A stretch of 5,910 nucleotides of DNA from an uncultured Actinomycetes bacterium. GTDB lineage: Bacteria; Actinomycetota; Actinomycetes; Nanopelagicales; Nanopelagicaceae. The notes under the pieces are model-generated. The model saw nothing but the letters and a program-made list of their open reading frames with translations, ran no database searches and was not told the origin of the DNA. This document shows, piece after piece, positions 1 through 5,526 of the stretch. Position 1 is the stretch's first letter, and each line of letters opens with the position of its first letter. Made by a program: the position numbers and the translations under genes. The DNA lies in NCBI GenBank assembly GCA_903932885.1, contig CAIZHT010000102.1:1-5910 (forward strand), written 5' to 3'.

Positions 1-678
1 ATCAAGGAGCGGCTCTTCAAGCCACTTATAACCAAGGCGCTCAAGTTCACGCCCTGCCTTCAACGCATCTTCATACGAAGCCATAATCACGGGATCGGCC
101 ATCAAAGTGAAATCATCACCCACGGCTTCGCGCACTGCGCGGTAGCAGGCGATATCTAAATCTAAGCCTCCTGGTGGGTGAAGTTTATAGCCGCGATAAC
201 CCTTAGCTTTAACTTCTAGAGCTTGCTTTGCATAATCTTCAGGACCAGGTAGAAACATTGATGAGACGTATAGAGGAACTTTTTCACGAGCAGCGCCGAG
301 TAATTTATAAACAGGTTGGTGAGCCATCTTTCCCACAATGTCCCAACATGCATTATCAAATGGTGCATAAGAATAAATTGGAACGTGATTCCATCGGCGA
401 TCAAAGAGTTCGAAATCCTTCATATTCTTTGCAGAATTATGTGGACTGCGACCAATAAAGAATGGCTTTACCTGAGACATCGTGGCAGCAGCAGCTTTCG
501 CATCGAGTGCTCCGAAACCAAATGATGTTCCTTTGACTCCATCAGATGTCGTCAGAGTAATGACCGTGAAGTCAGGGCGTGAGCCACCAGGGAGTTGAAC
601 GGCACTGACAGCGTCGAGTGTGTTGAGTGCATCGCCACCGCGACATGCACGGATTTCGATATCTGTTATTACGCTCAT
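1..678 (-). CDS. Enolase-superfamily sugar-acid dehydratase or isomerase (mandelate racemase/MLE type), partial
   Basis: The N-terminal 226 residues of an enolase-superfamily enzyme are present; the C-terminal part of the barrel lies beyond the window start. Visible: a capping domain over about the first 130 residues (including YAPFDNACWDIVGK, residues 104-117), then the start of the TIM barrel with YKLH (K165-x-H167), ADP (metal-ligand Asp D195) and LEEP (E221). Family members abstract a proton alpha to a carboxylate using Mg2+. D195 and E221 fall at the same numbers as in mandelate racemase, but the classic second Lys of K-x-K is His here, and the usual D-x-N is D-P-V. The start ATG overlaps the GntR stop in an ATGA, with AAAGGTG upstream. 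It differs clearly from the fuconate dehydratase in the same operon, so it is not a recent duplicate. Likely a second acid-sugar dehydratase; substrate unknown. The third metal ligand and the C-terminal base cannot be seen. Confidence 0.88.
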   Translation of the reverse strand, partial: MSVITDIEIRACRGGDALNTLDAVSAVQLPGGSRPDFTVITLTTSDGVKGTSFGFGALDAKAAAATMSQVKPFFIGRSPHNSAKNMKDFELFDRRWNHVPIYSYAPFDNACWDIVGKMAHQPVYKLLGAAREKVPLYVSSMFLPGPEDYAKQALEVKAKGYRGYKLHPPGGLDLDIACYRAVREAVGDDFTLMADPVIMASYEDALKAGRELERLGYKWLEEPLLD

Positions 679-1436
679 TTATTTAGCACCTTTGCTGCTG
701 GAGAGAATCGGTCTAGTGAAGATTGAATGTGTTTTTGCATTGCTGACTTTGCCCCTTTGTCGTCTCCAGTGCAAATTGCATTGGAAATAGTTTCATGTTC
801 TTTGATTGTTAATTGACCTTGGCCAGTTTGGTAGTAACGATAGAAAAGATCTTCAACGAATTTATCCTTTGGCTTATCATCAATGAGGTGACTTTGCGCA
901 GCAAGGAAAAGTCGAAATAAGTGCAAGTGGCAGTGTGTTCGCTCAAATGCTTCAGTGACAGATTCATTTCCAGAAATACGTGTAATGAGTGAATGAAAAC
1001 GTGCATCATGTTCGATAAATGCCTGTACTTGCTCACTCTCATTGAGTTTGAGGGCAGTCTTCGCACTCTGCATCTCGGCTTTGAGCGCGGCAATACCGAC
1101 GGCATCAATCTTTTTGGCAGATTGTTCTGCAGCCCAAGGCTCGATAAGTAAACGAAATTGGAATAGATCATTGAATTGCTTGACGGTAAGTAACTTTGTT
1201 GTCGAATAACCCTTGAGCGCCTCTTTTGCAATCAAGCCATCGGATTCTAAGCGGGCAAGTGCTTCGCGAATAGGAGTTTGAGAGACTCCTAATTTCAATG
1301 CAAGTGCATCAATATTTACTTTTGCACCTGGCGCAATTTCATGAGTAAGAATCATTGCTTTGACCATGTCATAGGTTTCATCAGATAAAACAGAGCGCCT
1401 TGGACCTGCAGCAACAGGTTGAACTTTGCGTGGCAT
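675..1436 (-). CDS. GntR-family transcriptional regulator, FadR subfamily (FCD domain)
   Basis: A 253-residue regulator of normal length for the FadR subfamily. The N-terminal winged helix-turn-helix covers roughly residues 17-82, with the typical recognition segment SQTPIREAL (52-60) and a wing around KGYSTTKL. The C-terminal all-helical FCD domain covers roughly residues 86-240. It carries D144 and H148 (DARFH), H214 (KEHETI) and H236 (MQKHI), the Asp/His set that binds a metal ion in many FCD proteins and helps hold a small carboxylate ligand. Such proteins usually repress catabolic operons and release DNA when they bind a sugar acid or other organic acid. It sits inside the catabolic operon, 26 bases after the SDR gene and overlapping the second enolase gene by 4 bases, so it is probably autoregulated. 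The likely target is the palindrome at 3544-3566, and the likely ligand a pathway acid such as L-fuconate or its keto-deoxy product; both are inferences. Confidence 0.94.
   Translation of the reverse strand: MPRKVQPVAAGPRRSVLSDETYDMVKAMILTHEIAPGAKVNIDALALKLGVSQTPIREALARLESDGLIAKEALKGYSTTKLLTVKQFNDLFQFRLLIEPWAAEQSAKKIDAVGIAALKAEMQSAKTALKLNESEQVQAFIEHDARFHSLITRISGNESVTEAFERTHCHLHLFRLFLAAQSHLIDDKPKDKFVEDLFYRYYQTGQGQLTIKEHETISNAICTGDDKGAKSAMQKHIQSSLDRFSPAAKVLNK
687..693 (-). promoter_or_regulatory. Ribosome binding site for the second enolase-superfamily gene
   Basis: On the minus strand AAAGGTG lies inside the last codons of the GntR gene. The GG is 10 bases before the ATG at 678. Together with the ATGA overlap this supports that start and suggests translation coupled to the regulator gene. 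Confidence 0.55.
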
Positions 1437-1442
1437 GAGCTT

Positions 1443-1447
1443 CTCTC
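1443..1447 (-). promoter_or_regulatory. Ribosome binding site for the GntR regulator
   Basis: GAGAG on the minus strand lies 6 bases before the ATG at 1436, within the 26-base gap after the SDR gene. It supports the chosen start. The gap has no hairpin or T-run that would act as a terminator, so the regulator is probably co-transcribed with the upstream genes. Confidence 0.45.
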
Positions 1448-1462
1448 AAGTTATCTAGGGAA

Positions 1463-2212
1463 TTATTTAGGTAAGCGTAAGCCTTGCATGCCACCATCGA
1501 CTGCCAACGACGTTCCAGTTGTCGATGCTTGTAGAGGGTTGGCAAGGAAAAGAATTGCGCGGGCTACTTCATCAGCTGAGACAAGGCGCCCCATTGGCTG
1601 GCGAGCCTCTAGTGCTGCGCGTTGCGCTACAGGATCTGTTGCTTGTGCAAGTAGGCGACCTACCCATGGAGTATCTGCTGTTCCAGGATTGACGCAATTG
1701 ACTCGAATTCCCTCTTTTACAAAGTCAGCTGCCATTGCAAGGGTAAGAGATAGAACCGCACCCTTACTTGCACTATAAACAGCGCGAACCGGAAGACCTG
1801 CAGTTGCTGCAATCGAACAGGTATTTACAATCGCGGCTGATTTACTCTTGCGCAAAAATGGAAGAGCGGCGGAAGAAATTCGACTAATTCCAACAACGTT
1901 GATGTTGAGAACTTTTAGCCATTCCTCACTTGTGGAATCTGCAACCGTTCCAATTGCACCAATTCCTGCATTATTGATAACAATGTCAATAACTTGCACT
2001 TTTTGTGCAATCTCTTTGAATGCTGCAGTAACGCCGTCATCATTTCCAACATCGCATTTCACAAATGTCGCAACTGATGCCATGGCACCTTCACTAAGGT
2101 CTAAACCAAATACTTGTGCACCTTGTGCTTTGAGCATTGTTGCAACTGCTAATCCAATTCCAGATCCAGCACCTGTAACTACTGCGTTGAGTCCCTTGAA
2201 ATCTTCGCTCAT
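1463..2212 (-). CDS. SDR-family NAD-dependent dehydrogenase, probable 2-keto-3-deoxy-L-fuconate 4-dehydrogenase
   Basis: A 249-residue classical short-chain dehydrogenase of full length. Rossmann motif TGAGSGIG at 13-20; acidic D38 at the end of the second strand (GLDLS), which favours NAD+ over NADP+; NNAG at 80-83; catalytic tetrad N104, S133, Y146 and K150 (YSASK); NPG at 175-177; family C-terminus with VDGG. A cytoplasmic soluble enzyme with no signal peptide. Its start overlaps the L-fuconate dehydratase stop in an ATGA, so the two are translationally coupled. In the known oxidative L-fucose pathway of Xanthomonas campestris, an SDR oxidises C4 of 2-keto-3-deoxy-L-fuconate right after the dehydratase step; position and family match that role. 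The family assignment is firm. The substrate is inferred from context, and an alternative is a sugar dehydrogenase acting earlier (L-fucose or L-galactose 1-dehydrogenase). Confidence 0.93.
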   Translation of the reverse strand: MSEDFKGLNAVVTGAGSGIGLAVATMLKAQGAQVFGLDLSEGAMASVATFVKCDVGNDDGVTAAFKEIAQKVQVIDIVINNAGIGAIGTVADSTSEEWLKVLNINVVGISRISSAALPFLRKSKSAAIVNTCSIAATAGLPVRAVYSASKGAVLSLTLAMAADFVKEGIRVNCVNPGTADTPWVGRLLAQATDPVAQRAALEARQPMGRLVSADEVARAILFLANPLQASTTGTSLAVDGGMQGLRLPK

Positions 2213-3519
2213 TTCTTCACCGCGCTCTTCCAGTAAGTACCAGTAGGGAATAGGTATTCATCAATACTTGCTTGGAACATTTCTGCGCCAGCGCCAGGCT
2301 CTGTAGGAGCAATGTAATAACCATTGACTACATTTGTTGGAACAACGAAGTGATTATGCAAGTGATCGACATACTCAACGATGCGCTTTGAATGATGGCC
2401 AGTAACTGCAACGGCATCAAACATGGCCATGTGCTGAACCATTTCGCAGAGTCCGACTCCACCAGCATGAGGACATACTGGAATACCAAATTTGGCGGCC
2501 ATCAAGATATTTGCAAGGTTTTCATTGACGCCTGCAACACGTGTTGCATCAATTTGCATGACAGAGATTGCATTTGATTGCAGGAGTTGCTTGAAGATCA
2601 TTCGATTACTTGCCATCTCACCTGTTGCAACAGGGGTAGGTGCAACTTCGCGAGCAATACGAGCGTGGCCAAGTACATCTTCGGGATGTGTTGGTTCTTC
2701 AATCCAGCGAAGTTTGAACTCGGCGAGGGAGTTGACCCAATCAATAGCTGTATCAACATCCCAGACCTGATTAGCATCGATTGCAATAGAGAAATCTGGA
2801 CCGACTAATTCGCGTACCTTTGTGAGGCGGCGACGATCATCTTCCTTAGATTTTCCACACTTGTACTTGATAAGAGTAAAACCATCAGCCATCGCTTGCT
2901 TTGTAAGGTCGAGCATCTTCTCATCGCTATATCCAAGCCAGCCCGGAGTAGTTGTATATGCAGGCAAGCCTTTAGCACGCAAAATCTTTTCATTCTCAGC
3001 CTTTGCGCTCTCACTCTTTTTTAAGATTGCAAGTGCTTCAGCTGGTGTGATTGCATCGCTGATATATCTAAAATCAATTGCGGCAACAATTTCCTCAGGA
3101 GTCATGTCGGCGAGAAGTTTCCATAGTGGAACGTTGCGAGCCTTAGCAAAAAGATCCCACAGCGCGTTGAGCACTGCGCCAATTCCCATATGGAAAACGC
3201 CAGTATCTGGACCGAGCCAACGGATCTGACTATCACTAGATAATTCGCGAGTTATTTTTCCTATGTTTTTGAAAGCCTCATCGATATCCATGCCAGCAAA
3301 GCGCTCAACGAGCATCTTGATTGCCGCAATCTGCACATCGTTGCCGCGGCCAATCGTGAAAACAAGGGAGTGGCCAGATAGGCCCGCCTTATCTGTATCG
3401 ATTCGAAGATAGCCAGCTGAGTAATCGGGATCTGCATTCATGGCATCAGAGCCATCGAGCATGGTGGAGGTAGGGAAGCGAACATCAAAAACATTGAGCG
3501 ATGTAATCTTCGCGCCCAT
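2209..3519 (-). CDS. fucD: L-fuconate dehydratase (enolase superfamily)
   Basis: A full-length 436-residue enzyme that removes water from L-fuconate to give 2-keto-3-deoxy-L-fuconate, with Mg2+, in the cytoplasm. It resembles human ENOSF1 and bacterial L-fuconate dehydratases over its length: DVRFPTS near residue 12, DPDYSAGY at 30-37, IDFRYISD at 148-155, WLGYSDE at 194-200, CPHAGGVGLCE at 349-359 and EYVDHLHNH at 382-390. Active-site residues: K218-x-K220 (general base), metal ligands D248 (DANQ), E274 (EEP) and E301 (TGE), and the D324/H351 dyad. These positions agree with the numbering I recall for the characterised Xanthomonas campestris enzyme. That enzyme also accepts other acids of similar stereochemistry (L-galactonate, D-arabinonate), so the natural substrate could be one of these. 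It is the first gene of the left operon, with a near-perfect Shine-Dalgarno, and overlaps the SDR gene by 4 bases. Confidence 0.95.
   Translation of the reverse strand: MGAKITSLNVFDVRFPTSTMLDGSDAMNADPDYSAGYLRIDTDKAGLSGHSLVFTIGRGNDVQIAAIKMLVERFAGMDIDEAFKNIGKITRELSSDSQIRWLGPDTGVFHMGIGAVLNALWDLFAKARNVPLWKLLADMTPEEIVAAIDFRYISDAITPAEALAILKKSESAKAENEKILRAKGLPAYTTTPGWLGYSDEKMLDLTKQAMADGFTLIKYKCGKSKEDDRRRLTKVRELVGPDFSIAIDANQVWDVDTAIDWVNSLAEFKLRWIEEPTHPEDVLGHARIAREVAPTPVATGEMASNRMIFKQLLQSNAISVMQIDATRVAGVNENLANILMAAKFGIPVCPHAGGVGLCEMVQHMAMFDAVAVTGHHSKRIVEYVDHLHNHFVVPTNVVNGYYIAPTEPGAGAEMFQASIDEYLFPTGTYWKSAVKK
2217..2221 (-). promoter_or_regulatory. Ribosome binding site for the SDR gene
   Basis: GGTGA on the minus strand, complementary to the UCACC of the 16S rRNA 3' end, lies 4 bases before the ATG at 2212 and inside the last codons of the dehydratase gene. 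It supports this start and coupled translation. Confidence 0.45.
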
Positions 3520-3523
3520 GAGA

Positions 3524-3530
3524 CCTCCTC
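3524..3530 (-). promoter_or_regulatory. Strong ribosome binding site for L-fuconate dehydratase
   Basis: GAGGAGG followed by T on the minus strand is close to a full match to the anti-Shine-Dalgarno. It ends 4 bases before the ATG at 3519. It is the strongest site in the window and fixes the start of the left operon's first gene. Confidence 0.85.
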
Positions 3531-3543
3531 GATAGGGTCGTCA

Positions 3544-3566
3544 AAATACTATACGAAATAGTATTT
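3544..3566. promoter_or_regulatory. Perfect 9-5-9 palindrome, candidate operator for the GntR regulator
   Basis: The left arm AAATACTAT (3544-3552) and right arm ATAGTATTT (3558-3566) are exact reverse complements around the spacer ACGAA, centred on 3555. Outside the arms the symmetry breaks after one base. An AT-rich dyad of this size in a divergent promoter region fits binding by a dimeric GntR/FadR-type protein, and the only regulator in the window is of that type. The centre lies about 36 bases from the dehydratase start and 73 from the aldo/keto reductase start, so one bound dimer could control both arms. The repeat is seen directly; the binding partner is inferred. Confidence 0.72.
3548..3553 (-). 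promoter_or_regulatory. Possible -10 element of the left operon, inside the palindrome
   Basis: TATAGT on the minus strand fits the TAnnnT pattern and would place the transcript start about 20-25 bases before the dehydratase ATG. No good -35 is found 16-18 bases upstream. If it is real, regulator binding to the palindrome would block the polymerase directly. Weak evidence. Confidence 0.25.
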
Positions 3567-3577
3567 GGCTAGTAGCC
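3567..3577. repeat. Short palindrome abutting the main operator
   Basis: GGCTA and TAGCC are exact reverse complements around a single G, starting at the base after the 9-5-9 repeat. It could be a second protein contact site or simply chance; it is short. Confidence 0.35.
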
Positions 3578-3579
3578 TT

Positions 3580-3593
3580 CGGAGATATTTCCG
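3580..3593. repeat. Near-perfect 14-base palindrome in the control region
   Basis: CGGAGAT followed by ATTTCCG is symmetric except for one base pair. It lies 35-48 bases before the aldo/keto reductase start, where a promoter or an operator for the right arm would be expected. Function unknown. Confidence 0.3.
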
Positions 3594-3615
3594 CCAGTAA
3601 AAATAGCGTCTGGAT

Positions 3616-3620
3616 AGAGG
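3616..3620 (+). promoter_or_regulatory. Ribosome binding site for the aldo/keto reductase
   Basis: AGAGG lies 7 bases before the ATG at 3628 and supports that start. Confidence 0.7.
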
Positions 3621-3627
3621 ATTTTTC

Positions 3628-4587
3628 ATGGCTCATAACACCAAAGTTGAAATTGCACCTGGCGTAGAAATTTCTACGATGGGAATTGGCGCTGCAACAT
3701 TTGGCGGATTATTTACTTCAATGTCAGATAGCGATGCTGTTGATGTTGTAAAGAGTGCCTTTGCGCATGGAATAAATTATTTTGATACCGCCCCGCATTA
3801 TGGAAAAGGAACATCGGAGCGCAGGTTAGGTGCTCTACTCAATGCATACCCACGAAATTCATACATTCTTTCATCAAAGATTGGACGCTTACTTGTTCCA
3901 ACTACACAGGGGGCCGATCCTGATTTTCTAGATGCTGACCCTAGTGTTGAACGGAAATTTGATTTTTCTGCTCAAGGTGTTGAGCGCTCGCTCAAAGATA
4001 GTTTGGAGCGCTTAGGCCTGGATAGCATCGATATTGTTTTTGTACATGATCCAGATAGCCACGCCGATGTCGCAATCAAAGAGGCATATCCAGCGCTAGC
4101 GAAAATGCGCGACCAAGGAATTGTGAAGGCAATTGGTATTGGAATGAACCAGAGTGCAATTCCAGCTCGATTTGTGAAAGAGACCGATATTGACATTGTC
4201 TTACTTGCTGGGCGTTACACACTTTTGGATCAAAGTGGCGCACAAGATTTATTGCCAGCTGCCCTCGCTAAAGGTGTGTCGGTATTGGCAGCAGGGGTAT
4301 ACAACTCAGGAATCCTTGCAAACCCAGTAAAGGGTGCAACGTATGACTACGCCCCAGCAAGTGATGAGATTGTTGCAAGAGCAAAGATGATCTCTGATTT
4401 CTTGAAAGAGCAAGGTGTCTCGCTATCGCGCGCAGCGCTTCAATATCCACTTCGTCATCCAGCAGTCAAAGCGCTACTCGTTGGAAGCAGAAGTAGCGCC
4501 GAAGTCGATGCCAATGTCGCGGCATTCAACGATGTCGTTCCAGATTCTGTGTGGGATGCACTAGATGAATTACTCGCTCGAAAGTAA
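3628..4587 (+). CDS. Aldo/keto reductase, probable L-fucose (D-threo-aldose) 1-dehydrogenase
   Basis: A full-length 319-residue aldo/keto reductase TIM barrel. The catalytic tetrad is D53, Y58, K84 and H140, within INYFDTAPHYGKG (49-61), SSKIGR (82-87) and FVHDPD (138-143). FVHDPD together with the later LLAGRYTLLDQ (192-202) is typical of the D-threo-aldose / L-fucose dehydrogenase and pyridoxal 4-dehydrogenase branch of the family. ALLVGSRS near residues 282-289 fits the cofactor-binding end. The expected reaction is NAD(P)+-linked oxidation of L-fucose at C1 to L-fucono-lactone, the first step of the pathway whose later enzymes are encoded on the opposite arm. First gene of the right operon; the alpha/beta hydrolase follows after 9 bases. 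No signal peptide, so cytoplasmic. Substrate could also be D-arabinose or L-galactose. Confidence 0.92.
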   Translation: MAHNTKVEIAPGVEISTMGIGAATFGGLFTSMSDSDAVDVVKSAFAHGINYFDTAPHYGKGTSERRLGALLNAYPRNSYILSSKIGRLLVPTTQGADPDFLDADPSVERKFDFSAQGVERSLKDSLERLGLDSIDIVFVHDPDSHADVAIKEAYPALAKMRDQGIVKAIGIGMNQSAIPARFVKETDIDIVLLAGRYTLLDQSGAQDLLPAALAKGVSVLAAGVYNSGILANPVKGATYDYAPASDEIVARAKMISDFLKEQGVSLSRAALQYPLRHPAVKALLVGSRSSAEVDANVAAFNDVVPDSVWDALDELLARK

Positions 4588-4591
4588 GGTG
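4586..4591 (+). promoter_or_regulatory. Ribosome binding site of the alpha/beta hydrolase, overlapping the upstream stop codon
   Basis: AAGGTG uses the last two bases of the aldo/keto reductase TAA stop. The AAGG ends 7 bases before the ATG at 4597. Ribosomes ending the first gene would clear this site, so the two genes are probably translationally coupled. Confidence 0.6.
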
Positions 4592-4596
4592 TATCC

Positions 4597-5523
4597 ATGA
4601 CACTGAATCCTCAAGCTAAAGCATTGTTAGATCGCATGAAAGCGCTCAATCTTCCAGAGGCTTGGGACCTTGGTGCAAAAGCTCGTTATGGCGGCCACGA
4701 AGAAGTAGATATGGCGGGACCAATTGAGGGCGGCGTGCGCATAGATCACCGCTTTATTTCATCGGCTACAGCAGATCTTCCGATTCGTATTTACACACCG
4801 GAGGGCCCAGGTCCTTTCAACGCATTTATTTATTACCACGGTGGCGGTTGGGTATTTGGTCATATTGATCGATATGACTCACAACTTGTCTCACTCGCTA
4901 AGAAGACAAATTCAGTCGTTATCTCCGTCAACTATCAAAAATCGCCTGAACATAAATTTCCAATTCCGCACGATGATTGTTATGAAACTCTCGAATGGGT
5001 TGCAGCAAATGGGGCGTACCTCAATATCAATGTAAAGAAGATTGGTGTTGGCGGGGATAGTGCTGGGGGTAACTTGGCATCAGGTGTGGCACTTCGCGCG
5101 CGCGATGAAGGAAAAATCAAACTTGCTTATCAACTACTTATCTATCCAGCCAATGGATTAGATTTTGAAGCACCCTCATATAAAAACAATGCAGAAGGAT
5201 ATGGCCTTTCAAGCCGCGGAATGATCTGGTTCTGGGAACAATATTTGAATGAAAAAGATAAGAACAATCCTTATGCAGTGCCACATACTGCCAAGTCTTT
5301 AGCAGGTCTTGCACCAGTTGTAATCATCACGGCGGAATATGACGTGCTTCGCGATGATGGATTGCTCTATGCCAAGAAACTTAAAGAGGCTGGTAATTAT
5401 GTTGTTCATAAAGATTACGAAGGACATATTCATGGCTTCTTTAGCCACGGAAAGTATGTAGATGAAGGTATTGCCGTTCGCGATTTCTTTGCTGCCGAGA
5501 TCAATAAAATTCTTGCGAGCTAA
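4597..5523 (+). CDS. Alpha/beta hydrolase of the HSL (family IV esterase) type, candidate aldonolactonase
   Basis: A full-length 308-residue hydrolase. Oxyanion-hole motif HGGGW at 81-85, nucleophile elbow GDSAGG at 153-158 (S155), probable catalytic D249 in AEYDVLRD and H279 in HIHGF. The cap region is the N-terminal ~45 residues plus the segment around 190-230. No signal peptide or membrane segment, so cytoplasmic. The family cleaves carboxyl esters, and some members act on lactones. It lies between the sugar dehydrogenase and an RraA-type protein, and the dehydrogenase should produce a lactone. No amidohydrolase-type L-fuconolactonase is in the window, so it may supply the lactonase step; it could alternatively remove acetyl groups from fucosyl or other glycan sugars. 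The catalytic family is firm, the substrate is not. Confidence 0.93.
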   Translation: MTLNPQAKALLDRMKALNLPEAWDLGAKARYGGHEEVDMAGPIEGGVRIDHRFISSATADLPIRIYTPEGPGPFNAFIYYHGGGWVFGHIDRYDSQLVSLAKKTNSVVISVNYQKSPEHKFPIPHDDCYETLEWVAANGAYLNINVKKIGVGGDSAGGNLASGVALRARDEGKIKLAYQLLIYPANGLDFEAPSYKNNAEGYGLSSRGMIWFWEQYLNEKDKNNPYAVPHTAKSLAGLAPVVIITAEYDVLRDDGLLYAKKLKEAGNYVVHKDYEGHIHGFFSHGKYVDEGIAVRDFFAAEINKILAS

Positions 5524-5526
5524 GTG

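Larger units (their letters stand above)
3520..3627. promoter_or_regulatory. Divergent control region between the two operons
   Basis: This 108-base gap separates the starts of L-fuconate dehydratase (minus) and the aldo/keto reductase (plus) and is the only non-coding stretch of useful length in the window. It must hold the promoters for both arms unless these lie within genes. It contains three inverted repeats in a row (3544-3566, 3567-3577 and 3580-3593) and the ribosome binding sites at its two ends. No clear -35/-10 pair of the consensus sigma-70 kind is visible on either strand. Confidence 0.8.

Noticed and set aside
228..525. Small open frames on both strands near the left edge
   Set aside because: All lie within the partial enolase-superfamily gene, which reads without stops from 678 to the window edge with family motifs.
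809..1231. Minus-strand open frame of 140 codons inside the regulator gene
   Set aside because: It is an alternative frame of the GntR gene with shadow composition; the overlapping frame has intact HTH and FCD motifs.
1437..1462. Possible terminator or internal promoter between the SDR and GntR genes
   Set aside because: The 26 bases show no stable inverted repeat, no T-run and no paired -35/-10 elements, only a ribosome binding site.
1419..1778. Plus-strand open frame of 119 codons
   Set aside because: It lies antisense to the SDR gene, is rich in Arg/Ala/Ser with no recognisable motif, and the SDR reading has its full catalytic set.
1848..2246. Plus-strand open frame of 132 codons
   Set aside because: It is antisense to the N-terminal half of the SDR gene and the dehydratase end; Ser/Pro/Thr-rich shadow composition and no family match.
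2822..3229. Plus-strand open frame of 135 codons
   Set aside because: It is antisense to the L-fuconate dehydratase, whose active-site residues confirm the opposite strand as coding.
5524..5526. GTG as the start of the RraA-family gene
   Set aside because: It is in frame directly before the ATG and cannot be excluded, but ATG at 5527 is the more usual start and the difference is a single residue.
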